Source: Diplosphaera chodatii
Taxonomy: Eukaryota; Chlorophyta; Trebouxiophyceae; Prasiolales; Stichococcaceae
Length of the DNA stretch: 64,000 nucleotides
Assembly: GCA_032358165.1 (NCBI GenBank)
Contig: JAALGY010000051.1
Span: 186,001-250,000, forward strand
Direction of reading: 5' to 3'
Shown: one piece after another, positions 1 to 11,700 of the stretch
How positions within the stretch are numbered: position 1 is the first letter of the stretch
Layout: each line of letters opens with the position of its first letter
Notes under the pieces: generated by a model
Seen by the model: the letters and a program-made list of their open reading frames with translations, nothing else
Databases searched by the model: none
What the model was told of the DNA's origin: nothing
Program-made: the position numbers and the translations under genes

Positions 1-245
1 GCACTCATGTGCAATGTATTCGTTGTGGGGCACGTGCAGGCCTTGCCAGCTTGGCATGACTCTGGAGTCACACCCGAAGATTTCCAGCGGCCACGGTCCA
101 ACAAGTAGGCACAGACATTCTATACTGAAGGTGCTGTCGTGCAGGTGTTACAAACCCTGCTTTTGCCGCCAGCCCCGGCAACAAACACTGCCTGAGCATC
201 CCCATGACGACAGGCAAGTGCACAGAAGCGGTGGCGCTGCGCTGA
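1..245. other. 3' flank of the CCDC47 gene
   Basis: No independent gene is seen. The stretch lies downstream of the minus-strand CCDC47 stop codon and probably holds its 3' UTR. A reverse-strand TGTAA sits at 148-152. Confidence 0.5.
148..152 (-). terminator. TGTAA polyadenylation-type motif after CCDC47
   Basis: Reading the minus strand, TGTAA occurs about 95 bases after the CCDC47 stop. TGTAA is the usual poly(A) signal of green algae; assignment here is by position only. Confidence 0.35.
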
Positions 246-3200
246 TCACTTGATCATTTTCGTCTTCAGCTGCCGCTTCTGCATCAGCTGCTTCCGCTTC
301 TCCTGGTACTTCTCCCGCTGCACTGGCGTCATCCGCCGCATCTTCTCCTACAGGGTTTTGCAGGGGGACACAGCTCAGTCTGGATTCTGCGTTCGAGCGG
401 TCAGGCGGCCTGCTTCCGACGAACTTGAATGACGAATAAGGATGCACGCCGGGGCTAAACGACACTGGTGCCAGCTCAGGCTGCGTCCTGCGCTTGCAGG
501 ATGCACCGCCGCACGGTCCTGTTGCAAAGGCGCCACGCGTGCGCCGCTGCCGCCTCTGGACACGAGACCCCTACTCCTCCTGCGGCAGCCCGCGGCGACG
601 CCCCGACGGCCGGGGTGCAGAGGCTGGCGGCTTCACCACGAGGTGGCAGAGTACAGCGGACAGTGAAAATCACCTGCTCCTCCAGGAACTTCTTCTCCCG
701 CAGCTCCGCCGCCCGGTCCCCCCGCTCCTCCGCCTTCGCCTTGTAGTCCTCCGCCGCGATCTGCGAGGCGCGGCGCTACTATTGGCCGAAGAATGACCAG
801 AAGGCACGAATGGCCCTTACGTGACACAATGAGACCGGCCGCCTGTGAGTGCACAGCCACGAGGGCACGGACACTGGGCCGCCAGCTCGGGCAGCGTTAC
901 GCTGAAACCAGTGGAGCGAGGATAGCCTGCCTGTATAGTTCGCATTTGGCTGCCAGTCCAGTCCAGGGATCAACCCTCACCTCCTGCCGCCGCTTCTCGG
1001 CCTTCTTGCGCGCCTCGGGCGGCAGCTGGTAGGAGCCCACGATGTCGATGAACTGGCACACCACCGCCATCAGCGTGTCCAGCTCGCCCATCTGCAGAGG
1101 TGCAAACGTCGTGTCCTCACTGCCAGCCCCCAGCATTGTGCAGAAAGCAGAGCCTTGGCCGTTGAGCTGACACGGCACATGAGCGGGCGCTGGAGTCGTG
1201 CCTTGGTGACTGCCGACCGGCACACGCACAGAGGCCAGACTCCACAAAGCACTTGGCATTGGAAGCTGCTGAGGGAGGACCTGGCAGGGACACCAGAGAA
1301 CTGCTGCGGTGGTGCGAGTGGCTTCCACCCTGGACGAGCACTGGCCGCCCAGCAGCACTGGTGCTGGGTGTGCCTGCTGACAAGTTGTGCTGTTGTGGCG
1401 AGCGGCGGGCGGCCCCACCTTGCCCATGGGTGGCAGGTTGAAGGAGAAGCGCAGCACGCGGGGGCTGGCGGCGCGCGCGTCCTCCGTGGTGAAGTGCAGG
1501 AAGCGGAAGTACCTGCGCATGTCGCCGGCCTCCCATGCCGCCTGCCCAAACACCTGTGCACGGTGACAATGTAATGCGTTGATCTCGTCCTCTGCCTTGA
1601 CAAGGCACGCCACAACAGGTGCCCAGCACACATGTCACGAGCTCATAACCCAGTCAAGCTTGCGCTTCCTGAACAGGTGACGCATCATTCTGGGGTACAG
1701 CCCATAACCTCCCTGCTTTGCACTTGCCTGGTTCACCATGCCCTCCGTCATGACGTCGTAGAACATGGTCGCCTGCTCCGCGAGGACGGTGAGCTGCCGG
1801 GGGCCGGGCCACTGCGCGATGCGGTCGCGCCCCACCTCGATCTGGCACAGGCGCCCAGGCAGGCCTTTTAAGCCGTGTGATGCTCTCGGCTGGTGGCGTC
1901 ATGATGCGCTGTTGTTGCACACCACATGCATGCCGACTTTGTGCTGTAGTCTTGAAGGTTGTCAGCTTGTGACATCAAAACAAAGGTGCAGGCGCTGGCG
2001 ATACCTTCGTGCATGTCATACGTATGCGCCTCCGCCCACCTTTTTGGCGAACTTCTTGAGGTCCTCCTCCTCGGCGAGGCGCTCCTTCGCATACCGCGGC
2101 TGCCCGATGAAGAGCACCTGCGTCACTGTGTGCTCAGGGTCAGAGTGTGCCCTGTCAGCGCAGATATGCCAGGGTGTCGTATGTCCTACAAGCCCATGTC
2201 GCTGTTGTGCTCCACGTCAGCAGTGAAACTGCACAGCGTGGCGGCCTTCAACACAGAACATCCCTCAGTCAGCATTGAAGCGCTACAGGCTGCTGCCGGC
2301 ACTAAAACCCTTGGGCTAAACCCTGGGCGCACCATGGGCGGCATCGCGGCCTCGTTCATGGCGACCTCGATGTCCACAAAGTCCGGCCGCGGGCTGATGC
2401 GGTACCAGAGCTGCGCAGCGGCGCAACAGCACGGTCACGGCCAGGGACAGGCGGGCACGATACCCTGCAGGCAGTCCACCCTGGACAGGTTCCGGTGGAT
2501 GGCGTGCAGGGGCAGGAGGCTGAAAGCTGTGCTTGGACCAGCAATGATAACGCTGCAATAGTGTGCAGGTTCAGCGCGCGAGTGTGACAGTGCTGAAGTG
2601 GAGTCTGCTGACCCACCTGCGCGAAGATGTCCTGCCGCCGCCGCAGCTCCAGCTCGGCGCGCAGCGCGCTGCAGAAGCGGCGGCCGCTGGCGTAGAACAG
2701 GAAGCTGTTGTTCGACTGCCGCATGATCACCTGCGCGCCCAGAGGCGAAGGCACTTTCAGCGTGTATGCAGCAAGGCAGTGTTCACATTGTGCATAGAAT
2801 ACCAGCTCAGCATGTGCCGCGATGACTTCTGCTTGGGTGGTACGCTTGAAGCTGTAGTCGCAAAGCAACTGATGCTGCTGCAGTTCCCGTCATCTGGGGG
2901 CTTGTAGCCCGCCACGGCAGGCTATTCCCTTTCTGGTTATGTTCAGTGCGGCCTGGGGGTGCCCAAACACAGCCGCGCGCACCTCGCCGCTGTTGTTGCC
3001 GGTGCCCAGGAGCGAGAAGTTGCGGTCGAGCACCGCGCCGTCGTCGCAGAACTGCGCCGCCCACGCCAGCGCGATCGCATCGTTGTTCTTGCGCCCCATG
3101 TAGATGTTGATCGCGTACAGCACCTGCACCCATGTGGGATGGGTCACCTTCGTCTCAAATGCCAAGCTGCGCTCAAGCTGTGTACGCTTCCGGTCGTGAT

Positions 3201-3717
3201 GTGCTGCCGGTGTGGCACGGTTGCACCCACCGCAAGGATGGCCAGGGCGATTTCCCCCTTGAAGTCGCGGGGAAACTTGCGGCCGTGCAGCGTGAAGAGG
3301 CCCCGCGGCCGCGGCTTCGCGGCGGTCGCGTTCAGCAGTGCATCCGCTGCCGCCGGCTTCGCTGACTGCTGCGGGGCCGCCTCGGGCACCGCTGGCTCTG
3401 GCGCCACCGACTGCTCGTGGACGGCCTATCGACAGCAGCAGGAAGGAAATCGCAACAAGCATATCGTGACTGCTTGTGGCAAGGCTTCACACATGACGGC
3501 GGTGATGCACTCAGCAAGCGTCTGGCGCTCCTCAGGGCCCGGCGGCGGGCAATCGCACCGCTTTGACGGGGTCCTGCACCGCCGGCGGCACCGCCGGCGG
3601 CTCGTCCTCCACCTCGTCAAAGCCCTCCAGCTCCGTCGCGGCCGCCAGGCCGCCGGCCAGCAGCAGGCCGGCTGCCAGCAGGGCCAGCCATGCGCTCCGG
3701 CACACCATCAGCTTCAC
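246..3717 (-). CDS. CCDC47: CCDC47-like ER membrane protein (PAT-complex subunit)
   Basis: Eleven exons (3559-3717, 3231-3425, 2983-3123, 2617-2730, 2333-2410, 2040-2117, 1728-1841, 1419-1553, 981-1091, 674-775, 246-347) give a 442-residue protein. It starts with a signal peptide (MKLMVCRSAWLALLAAG), then an acidic stretch, one membrane segment near residues 107-125 (ALAILAVLYAINIYMG), the conserved soluble domain (e.g. NFSLLG, FLFYASGRRFC, VLRFSFNLP, IDIVGSYQLPPEAR) and a Lys/Arg-rich coiled-coil tail ending in KMIK. This is the order and length of animal and plant CCDC47, which acts at the ER translocon in insertion of multi-pass membrane proteins and in ER calcium handling (family knowledge). 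All ten introns are phase 0. Intron 7 (1554-1727) starts with GC in an otherwise ideal donor (CAG/GCAAGT). The first Met is fixed by the signal peptide. Confidence 0.9.
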
Positions 3718-4452
3718 AATCAGTACTCAGCCCCCTTGCCCGTGCAGGTTGCGACACACGAGCAGGCAGATGATGCCGGGAAGTGAATCTGATCGGATGG
3801 CTGAACGGTGCTTTCAATGCATGCGAGCAACCCGCACAATCACGGTGCGAGTGTGCATGTGCAAAGCTGATCGCCTGCCGGCCCCTTCAAGCTGTGAGAG
3901 CCACGTACTACAAACGGGTTGATCAGCTCTGGAATTATGCATGCATGCTGTAAGCGTGCGATGGCAGTGAAACTGCGGTTCTAGACCTAGGTGGGGGTGA
4001 AACAACAATTTTTAGGTCACACGAGGTACCCCAATGTGAATGCTGATGACCGAGGTGCAACGGCCGCTGCTGCTGAAGATGATTTGATTTGGGCAATTCT
4101 TTACACGAGAAGCACTTCGCGCCTGTCGAAGACTATGCTCTGACTGCGCTCGAACCTGTCCAGCTACTGCTCGTCACCCTGGCCTTACTCTGACATTGGG
4201 GACCAGCTGACATGCACAGCAGGCAGTAATTGCGTTGTTCTTCGTGGACCACTGCCAGATCATTCACCAGCACTGTCAGCTGCAAGCACCGCGGTCCAAA
4301 ATTCTCCCAGCGTTTGGGCCTGTGTGGGCACACTTCGCAGGCACCTGCGCACTTGAGTGCTGTCTCCCCGAGCTTCGGGTGCAGCATCAGCGGTCACACG
4401 AATAGCACGCAGGTCTCGGCAGCTTTGCAGCTCGACGTCCACGCTCACAGGC
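3718..4452. promoter_or_regulatory. Shared upstream region between divergent CCDC47 and TMEM256 genes
   Basis: No gene recognised. About 735 bases separate the two start codons, so this gap should hold both promoters and 5' UTRs. I see no certain TATA box or operator. Confidence 0.4.
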
Positions 4453-5072
4453 ATGCCCCTGCCCATGGCAGCGGCCGCGGGGACGTCGCTGTGGCTGCGC
4501 CTGGCGGCGTTGTCGGGCGCCAGCGCGGTGGCCCTCGGCGCCTACGGCGCCCATGCCTTCAAGCCGGCCGACCCGGCCTTCCTGGACACCTTCGACCGCG
4601 GCAACAAGTACCACCTGATCCACTCGCTGCTGCTGGCTGTGGCGCCGCACACCAGGTGCAGCGCCGCGGCATGCCGCTGTCATGTGTCACGGCAGCCTGT
4701 GCGCATGTGGCAATTTTGTCGAGCAGGACGGCATGCACCAACCTTCAGTCAGCAAACCAATCAGCGTTGGGTTCTTTGCAGGCGGCCAGTCATTGTGGGC
4801 GGCCTGGCCGTTGCCGGCATTGCGATGTTTTCGGGCAGCTGCTATGCCGCGGCGCTCAACGAGGACAAGGGCTACGGTCGGCTGGCGCCCTACGGGTGAG
4901 CGCTCGGGCATGTGTACCGGCAAGCGTGCAAGTGCACAGCAAACTGATGTGTTATGGGCCATGAACTCACGGCACGCAGCGGCGCCAGCAACAGCAGTGT
5001 GATGACCTGTTTGAGGGCGGTTGCTGCAGGGGCATGAGCCTAATTGCGGCATGGCTGGCGTTGGCTCTGTAA
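4453..5072 (+). CDS. TMEM256: TMEM256/DUF423 family small membrane protein
   Basis: Three exons (4453-4655, 4782-4895, 5030-5072; both introns phase 2) give 119 residues. Hallmarks of the family are present in order: SGASAVALGAYGAHAFKP, a NKYHLIHSLLL motif, a second membrane helix (VIVGGLAVAGIAMFSGSCYA), the LAP.GG turn and a last helix LIAAWLALAL that ends at the stop, as in bacterial DUF423 (YgdD) and human TMEM256. Four hydrophobic segments are expected. The biochemical role of the family is not established. An in-frame Met at 4465 is an alternative start, and an open upstream frame begins at 4357; 4453 gives the family's usual length. The third exon has only 43 bases and is easy to miss, but it completes the domain. 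Confidence 0.88.
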
Positions 5073-5721
5073 GCTGCGTTTGCGAAGGTGCAGGCTTAGT
5101 ATGTGGCATGCCTGGTATATGCATGGTTACATGCCTTCAGTATGTGCTATGCACCCAGGTGTTCCGCTAGCAATGGCGTCATCGAAGATGTGTGCCGTAT
5201 GCGTTGCAGGTAGGTGCAACGGGAATCTCGACATGATTGTTGGCTGCCGATTGCAGTGCGAGGCACGAGAGTCTAGTGGCGGAGGCATGCCACCGCATTG
5301 TTGTTGCGCAGGGACGCTAGCCGGGACTGTTGTTTGAAGTTGAGGTTGTTGCGCTTGCTGTATGTCTGTACAGGTCCATTGGGGAAACATTATTGGTACG
5401 AAAGATGCGGCGGCACAGCTGTTTCATACTGGTGTTCACAGTTGGAACCGCAAATTCGGATGGTTACAGTTGTTAGGAGGCGGTGGTGGTGCACAGCTGC
5501 GGCGTAGGTGCAGCTGCTAACGTCATGACACGTGAGGCTCCAGAGGTCGGACCAGGCGGTGCGCTGCTCCTCTGCTCCTGCCTTTACTGGATTTTCGTCA
5601 TCTGAGTGTTCTCAGAAACTGCACGGCATTCGCTGACGAAGGAGACGTGCCGACCTGTTGTAGCGCATCTGCACCTTCACTATCCAGGACATCAGGCGCA
5701 GGCCGTCTCGCGAGGGCCGCC
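5073..5721. other. Intergenic, TMEM256 to FAS1 gene
   Basis: Contains the 3' UTR of the small membrane protein gene and the promoter/5' UTR of the FAS1 gene, both on the plus strand. No coding exon recognised. Confidence 0.4.
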
Positions 5722-8700
5722 ATGGCGCGCAGCAGGTGGCCGATCGCCCTCGGAGCCCTGCTGCTGGTGCAAGCTGTCACGTCGCAGCCGACTGCACCAG
5801 TGTCTCAGGTCAGAGGCTGTCAGATTAGTGTTTTCAGGTGAAGTTGCGAGCCAAGTGATTAGTCCAGCGGTGATCTGCCCAATGGCACTCGGCAACGTCA
5901 GCCACAGGACAACAGGATGAGACTGAAGTTCTCACAGACTGCACCGCGGCATGCATATGCCTCAGCTTCGTACAGTAGTAGACTGCGCTTTCGGAGGCCG
6001 CTGACGGTGCATGCATGGGATATGTTGGATCCGGTTGGTCAAGCGCACGGGTCTACGCACTTGAACCAGCAGCTATGCCCGTAAAGTGCGCAGCAGGACC
6101 GTTTGTGGCCATGCCTCGCCACATTCGGTCGGAGCACCATAACTGCATCTCCTGTCTGTGTGTCGCGGAACGCAGCGCAGGCCTCGGCGCTGCATGCCTC
6201 TGATCCGAGACGCAGCATACGCGTCCTGATCACAGCAGCTCCTACTCCACTTTGTATGAATCACCGGTCTGTTGCGTGCCGCCAGCTAGCAAAATGGCGC
6301 AGCTACAGAGGCCCGGCTTCATAGCTGGTTCGCATGCATGGCAGCTGCCCCAGGCCCGCTTGGAGACGCGAGCACCCACTGCAATCACTTCAGATGCTCT
6401 GCCTCTGTCACCTGACACTGTCTGTGCGCTGCATGCAGCCGAGCAACTGCTCCCGGGCGGACATCGTGACCGCCATCGCTGACAACGCCAACTGGGCCGA
6501 CACGGTGGCGCTGGTCACGCTGCTCAACGCCACCTACCTGCTGCCGGACTCCACCGGGCCGGGCACCCTGCTGCTGCCCACCAACCAGGCCTTTCAGAAC
6601 CTGCGTAAGCCACTGATACGCGCCATCACCCTGCCAACCTCCGCTTGTCACAGCTTTCCAGGCACATCAGAGCCAGCTGCTGTTTCTGCCGGACCAGCTA
6701 TCTGCAGGCCTGCAGCTGCCTCCCCTGGCCACGGCCGCTGCACGGCACCTCAGCCGCTGTGCTGCCGAGTGCGCCCTGCCGCTGATGGGCGCGCCTGCTT
6801 TGTCGGCTGCAGGCGTCACCCCGCAGCGGCTGGTAGCCGTGCACGGCACCCGCATGGTGTCCGTCCTGGCGTACCACTCGCTGCTCAACCAGGTGCGCCA
6901 CGCCCCAGCACGAGCTCGCAGTCCGCAGCCCGCAGCCGCCGGCAGCCAGCGGCAGGCGCATTGCTCGCCTTACTGGTCACAGCATCATCTCCCACTCAAA
7001 CATGTCAGTGAGTTATCATCGTCTCCTGCAGGGGAAGACATTCTCGGTGGCGCAGCTGCTGGCGGCGTCGCCGATCCAGACGGACCTGGGGGCGCTGGTG
7101 TCCGCCGGCAACGGCACCAACATCACGCTGCCCGCGTTCGTCAACACCACCAATGGCGTGGTGCGCCCCGGCTGGGCCCCTTGTTGCCCATTATTGGAAA
7201 GAAGCAAAGCAGTTAGATAGGCACGAACCAAGCATATCAAAGCTGTGTGGCCACTACCATGTGGCAAAAGGCCGTCTGCTGTGCCCGCCCTGGTCACAGC
7301 GCTGTAGATCACAGTTTGAGAGGAAAGTCTGTTCAGACCGGGGAGGAAGAGGTGGGAGATGTTGGCTGCTCTGCAGCACTGGGCATGCTCAGCGGCAGTT
7401 GTGCATTCAGTGCACGCCAGGGATGGCGACAATGCAACTGCTCGCTCTCCGCACGCAGCATGCTCAAGCAAACCAGCAACCCAAGTCATTTGACTTGGTG
7501 CCGGCTTAATATGCTGCTAGATGTGCCCCCTGCAGACGGTCGCTCAGGGGCTGTACACCCGGGATGTGGGGCGTGTCGGCAATGTGGTGCGGGTCTGCGG
7601 CCTGGCGCTGTATGAGGTGTGCTGTTGTGACATCGCCCCGTCTTCCCACTGGGTTTGAGCCCGAAGGCGCCCACCTCTGGTTGAGGGCTGATGTTGCCGT
7701 CGTTCACTGCAGCGTCAGCATGCATCTGTTGATTATCGAGGATTCAATCAGAGCAGCGACAGCACTGACGGCCGCTGATCCCCTGGGTCCGCAGATCAAC
7801 GTGCTGCTGCGCCCGGCGCCGTTCCCCCTGACGCCCGACGCCGCCGACTGTGCGCCCTTGCGCCGCCCCCTGCTGTAATTTGCCGCCACGCTGTTGGGCT
7901 GCCGCATGTGGTGCTGAAGCGCAGCGGCCGCTGCGCTGCTGGCACCTTGTCTGCAGACAGACAGCCGTTGTATAGTGCGTAACATTTTGACCTATTCTGC
8001 GGTGCAGTCTTCGGCGGCAGCATCCCGGCCAACATCTCCACCGCCACATCCCCTGGCGGCCTGGCCGCTGCGGTCGCAGCCGGCACAGTGCAGGTACAGA
8101 AATCCAGTAAAGAGACGACCTGCTCAGCTGCACACCGTGGCATCAGCTCTGTGTGTTTATGGGATTTGTCTGTGGCAGGCTTCATCAAAACTGGCCGCAC
8201 TGAAGGCGCCTGTCTGTGCCGCCCCGGGGGTACCTCATCCGCCCTGCCGCTTCTGACGCAGGTGGCCAATGTCCCGTACAATGGTCCGTCGTACAACAAC
8301 GGCACCGCCGGCGGCAACGGCACCTCCGGCGCCGCAGGGTGGGTGTGCCGATTGACAGCATGACCATGCACTGGCGTCCGGCAATGCTCGGCGGCACGAG
8401 TGGCGGGCCAAGTGTCCAGCACGCAGCACATCGAGCAGTGCAGGACAGGCTCTGCATGCTGCGCCCATGCTGCCTGGCTGACATGACTCGGCCGGGCGCT
8501 CAGGAGCTGTTCCAACTTGAATCAAAGCCAGCGCTGCACATGGTGCAGGACCGCGGGCCGCGCGCTCGGCACCGGGGCCTCGCTGTCTTCCACCGGCCCC
8601 GTGCTGCTGGCAGGTGTGCCCATGATGCACAGCTCGCTGATCGCTGCGCACGCGAGGCCCCAGGCCACCGCAGCGGCCGCATGCTCTGCATGTGCAGACG

Positions 8701-11700
8701 CTTTGCATAGCTTGACAAGCAAGATAGGAAGTTCTGCAGAAGTTTAGCATTTTGCATTTTGCGCCTGCTGGCTGCTGCAGGCACCGTGACCCCCAGCGGC
8801 GGCGGCAACCGCACCGACCCTGCGCTGGGCCCGGGCCTCATCTACCTGAACGGCACGGTGCAGGTGCGGGACAGGAGGGTTCTCTGTTCTGCTGGTAGCC
8901 CACCATCAGGCGCCTGTTTCAGAGCCGGCCCTGATGCTCAGCTTGTGATCATGCCTCCTGCAGCGGCCGCCCGACACCCATCTGGCTGCATCTGACGCCC
9001 TGCACAGCTCCCTTGCAACATCCACACCACATCTGGCCCGCTCGCAGCACACCACACAGCTGCACGCCTCAGAGGCGAACACTGCCATAGTGTGACGGTG
9101 TGCGCCTGTCACTTGGGTGCAGGGTGGGCGCGGCGTGAACGGCACGGCCACCCTGGTGCGCTCCCTGGGCTCCAGCGGCGCGCAGCTCACCAACGTGACC
9201 ACCCCCCTGGCAGGTGACTCGCCAACAGCCCTGCTTGTGGCGGCGGCATGGGCTGTTGGCTTCGCATCCAGCTTAACGAAGATATTCCTGCGATGGCCTG
9301 CAGCATTCGAGTCTCTGGGGCGCATGTCAGCAATGTCTCCCCGTTGCTGCTGCCTCAGTCGCAGCACCTGCTATATGCCATCCTGGTCAACAGGCCTCTA
9401 TTTCACAATGGCAACATTGTGGTCGACACCTGATGTAGAGGTCAATACTGCTGGAGCTGACACCACTCGTCCACAGGGCCTCCACAGTTGAGCAATCATT
9501 CCGCTGCGCAGGCGCCACCATCAATGGCACCGGCTTCGACGCGTCGAATCTAACGGTCACGGCGGCGGGCGCGAACGTGAACGGCACCCGGCAGTTCAAC
9601 GGCACCGACGGCAATGCGTCGACGGCGGCGGCCGCCGGAGCCTTCGGCTCTGCTCTGGGCACCAGCGCCGGCGGCGACCTCAACGCATCAGCCGGCACCC
9701 CGGTGCGAGGCGGAGAGCTCGCCATACCGTACCCCAGCAGCAAGCACATGAGTGGTTGAAGGGACAGTCGGGAGCTCATGTGGTGCAGCTGTATGATTCG
9801 AGCGGTGTGACCAATGGTTGCAAGGCAGCCCGGGTGCAGCGGGGCACCACACTGAGAAGGAGTGGCTTGCTATGCCTTGCCATGCCATCCGCAGCTACAC
9901 ACCACGCAGCTGACACCCGCGGCTCCGTCACTGCAGGTGCTGCTGGTGGACGGCACAGTCAGCAACGGGACGGCGCTGAACGCGACCGCCGCCGCCGGCG
10001 CCGCCGCCAACGGGAACCTGGGCCCCGGGCTGCTGCTTGTGAACGGCACCGTCAACTCCGGAGCAGGTCGGCTGATGGGCGCATCACATCGCGCAGCTCT
10101 GGCTGCTGTCACCATGCCTGTGTGCGCGTTTGTGCAACACACCGCACGACTGTGTGGGTTGCAGGGGAGAGCGGGACAGCCTACCCCGTGGTGGCTGTGA
10201 CGCCGCGGGGCGTCATCACCAACCGGAACAACGGCGTCAACATCACAGGTGATGCGCCCGCGGCTCTGCAGCTGCTTATGATGCCAATAGCACCACCAGC
10301 CCATGAAGCAGCCACGCTTGCGCCCACAGTGCTCGCATGTTGACAATGGCTGCTGACCATCGGCGTTGCAAAGCATGTGTCCTGTGTTGCGCAGGCGCGA
10401 TGCTGACGGGCACGCCCCTGAACGCGACCGGCATCCCTGCGCGGCTCCAGGGTGGGGCTGGCGGCGCTGCCGCCGCCGGCGCGGCCGGCGCAGCAGCCGG
10501 GGTGGCAGCTGCGTGAGTGCTTGCGGCCCTGTGGCTGGCGCGACGGCTGTTGCCTGTAACGTACATACGTCAGATGCTGCACACGTTGAGGGCTTCTTGC
10601 ATGTTCCGCCCTAAGGGCCTGCCACTATGGAACTGCCAACTGTGCTTTCATACAATCAACTAGTCCGTTTCAAAGCCTGCGGGGTGAGTAGCCCTGCTTT
10701 GGCGGTGCTGTGACGGTCAGGACTGAGGTCACGCGTGCATCCTGGCTGCTGCAGGGTGGCTGGCGCAGCGCTGACGGCCAATGGCACCAACGGCACCCTG
10801 TCCACCTCCGGGCCCGTCCTGCTGGCAGGTTTGTGACATTCATGTATGATTTCAATCATTCACTTGTCTATTCACCTGTATTTATCTATGTATTGATGGA
10901 TCTGGACCCGTCTGTACTGTGGCATGCGCCCAGCTTTGTGCTGTGCTCAGCGGCGCACAGCAGCGGCCACACAGGTCAAGGCCATGCGCCCGCCGCACTG
11001 CTGTGCCGAGCCCGCCAGCGGCGCCGCGCTCCTCATGTACAGGCTCCTGAAGAGCTGCGCTTGCGGTTCAAACCATTGACTCCCCCAAAACAAGACATTA
11101 TCGGACCGCAGACACGTGGCTGACCCGCAGGCACCGTGGTGCCGACGTCCGGCAGCACCAGCAACGAGACCGCGCCCGCGCTGGGCCCGGGCCTCATCTA
11201 CCTGAACGGCACGGTGCAGGTGACCGACCACTTCGCTCCACGACCGCTCTGCTCCAGCACCCTGCTGTGAGCATCACCAAATGCCCTTCGCCACAGGGTG
11301 CACGCCCGCTTTCCAGGGTCACCCCCGCACGCCGGCGCATCCCCACCGCCGTGGCACCCGGCGGTCACATGTCCTGCACTGAAGGTGCTCACCAGTCCAC
11401 ATGCAGGACGGGCGCGGCGTGAACGGCACCGCCACCCTGGTGCGCTCCCTCGGCGCGAGCGGCGCGCAGCTCACGCGCGCCAGCACACCCCTGGAAGGTC
11501 AGGGGCCACCTGTGTGGGGCAGACTTAGTTTTGCACGTGTGGTTGCACTTCATGTGGCTGCCCATCCTTCAGTGGTGGTGATGCCTGTCACGTTGCCAGG
11601 TTGGACATGTTGCCAGCAACGGCATAGCAGCATCAGCCCGCGCTGAGCGTGGCAGCCTGCGTCCCCCCGCAGGCGCCGTCGTGAACGGCACCGCGTTCGA

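Noticed and set aside
2464..2522. Exon-like stretch LLPLHAIHRNL in the CCDC47 region
   Set aside because: Its phase does not fit either neighbour, whereas exons 2617-2730 and 2333-2410 join directly in phase 0 and align continuously with CCDC47.
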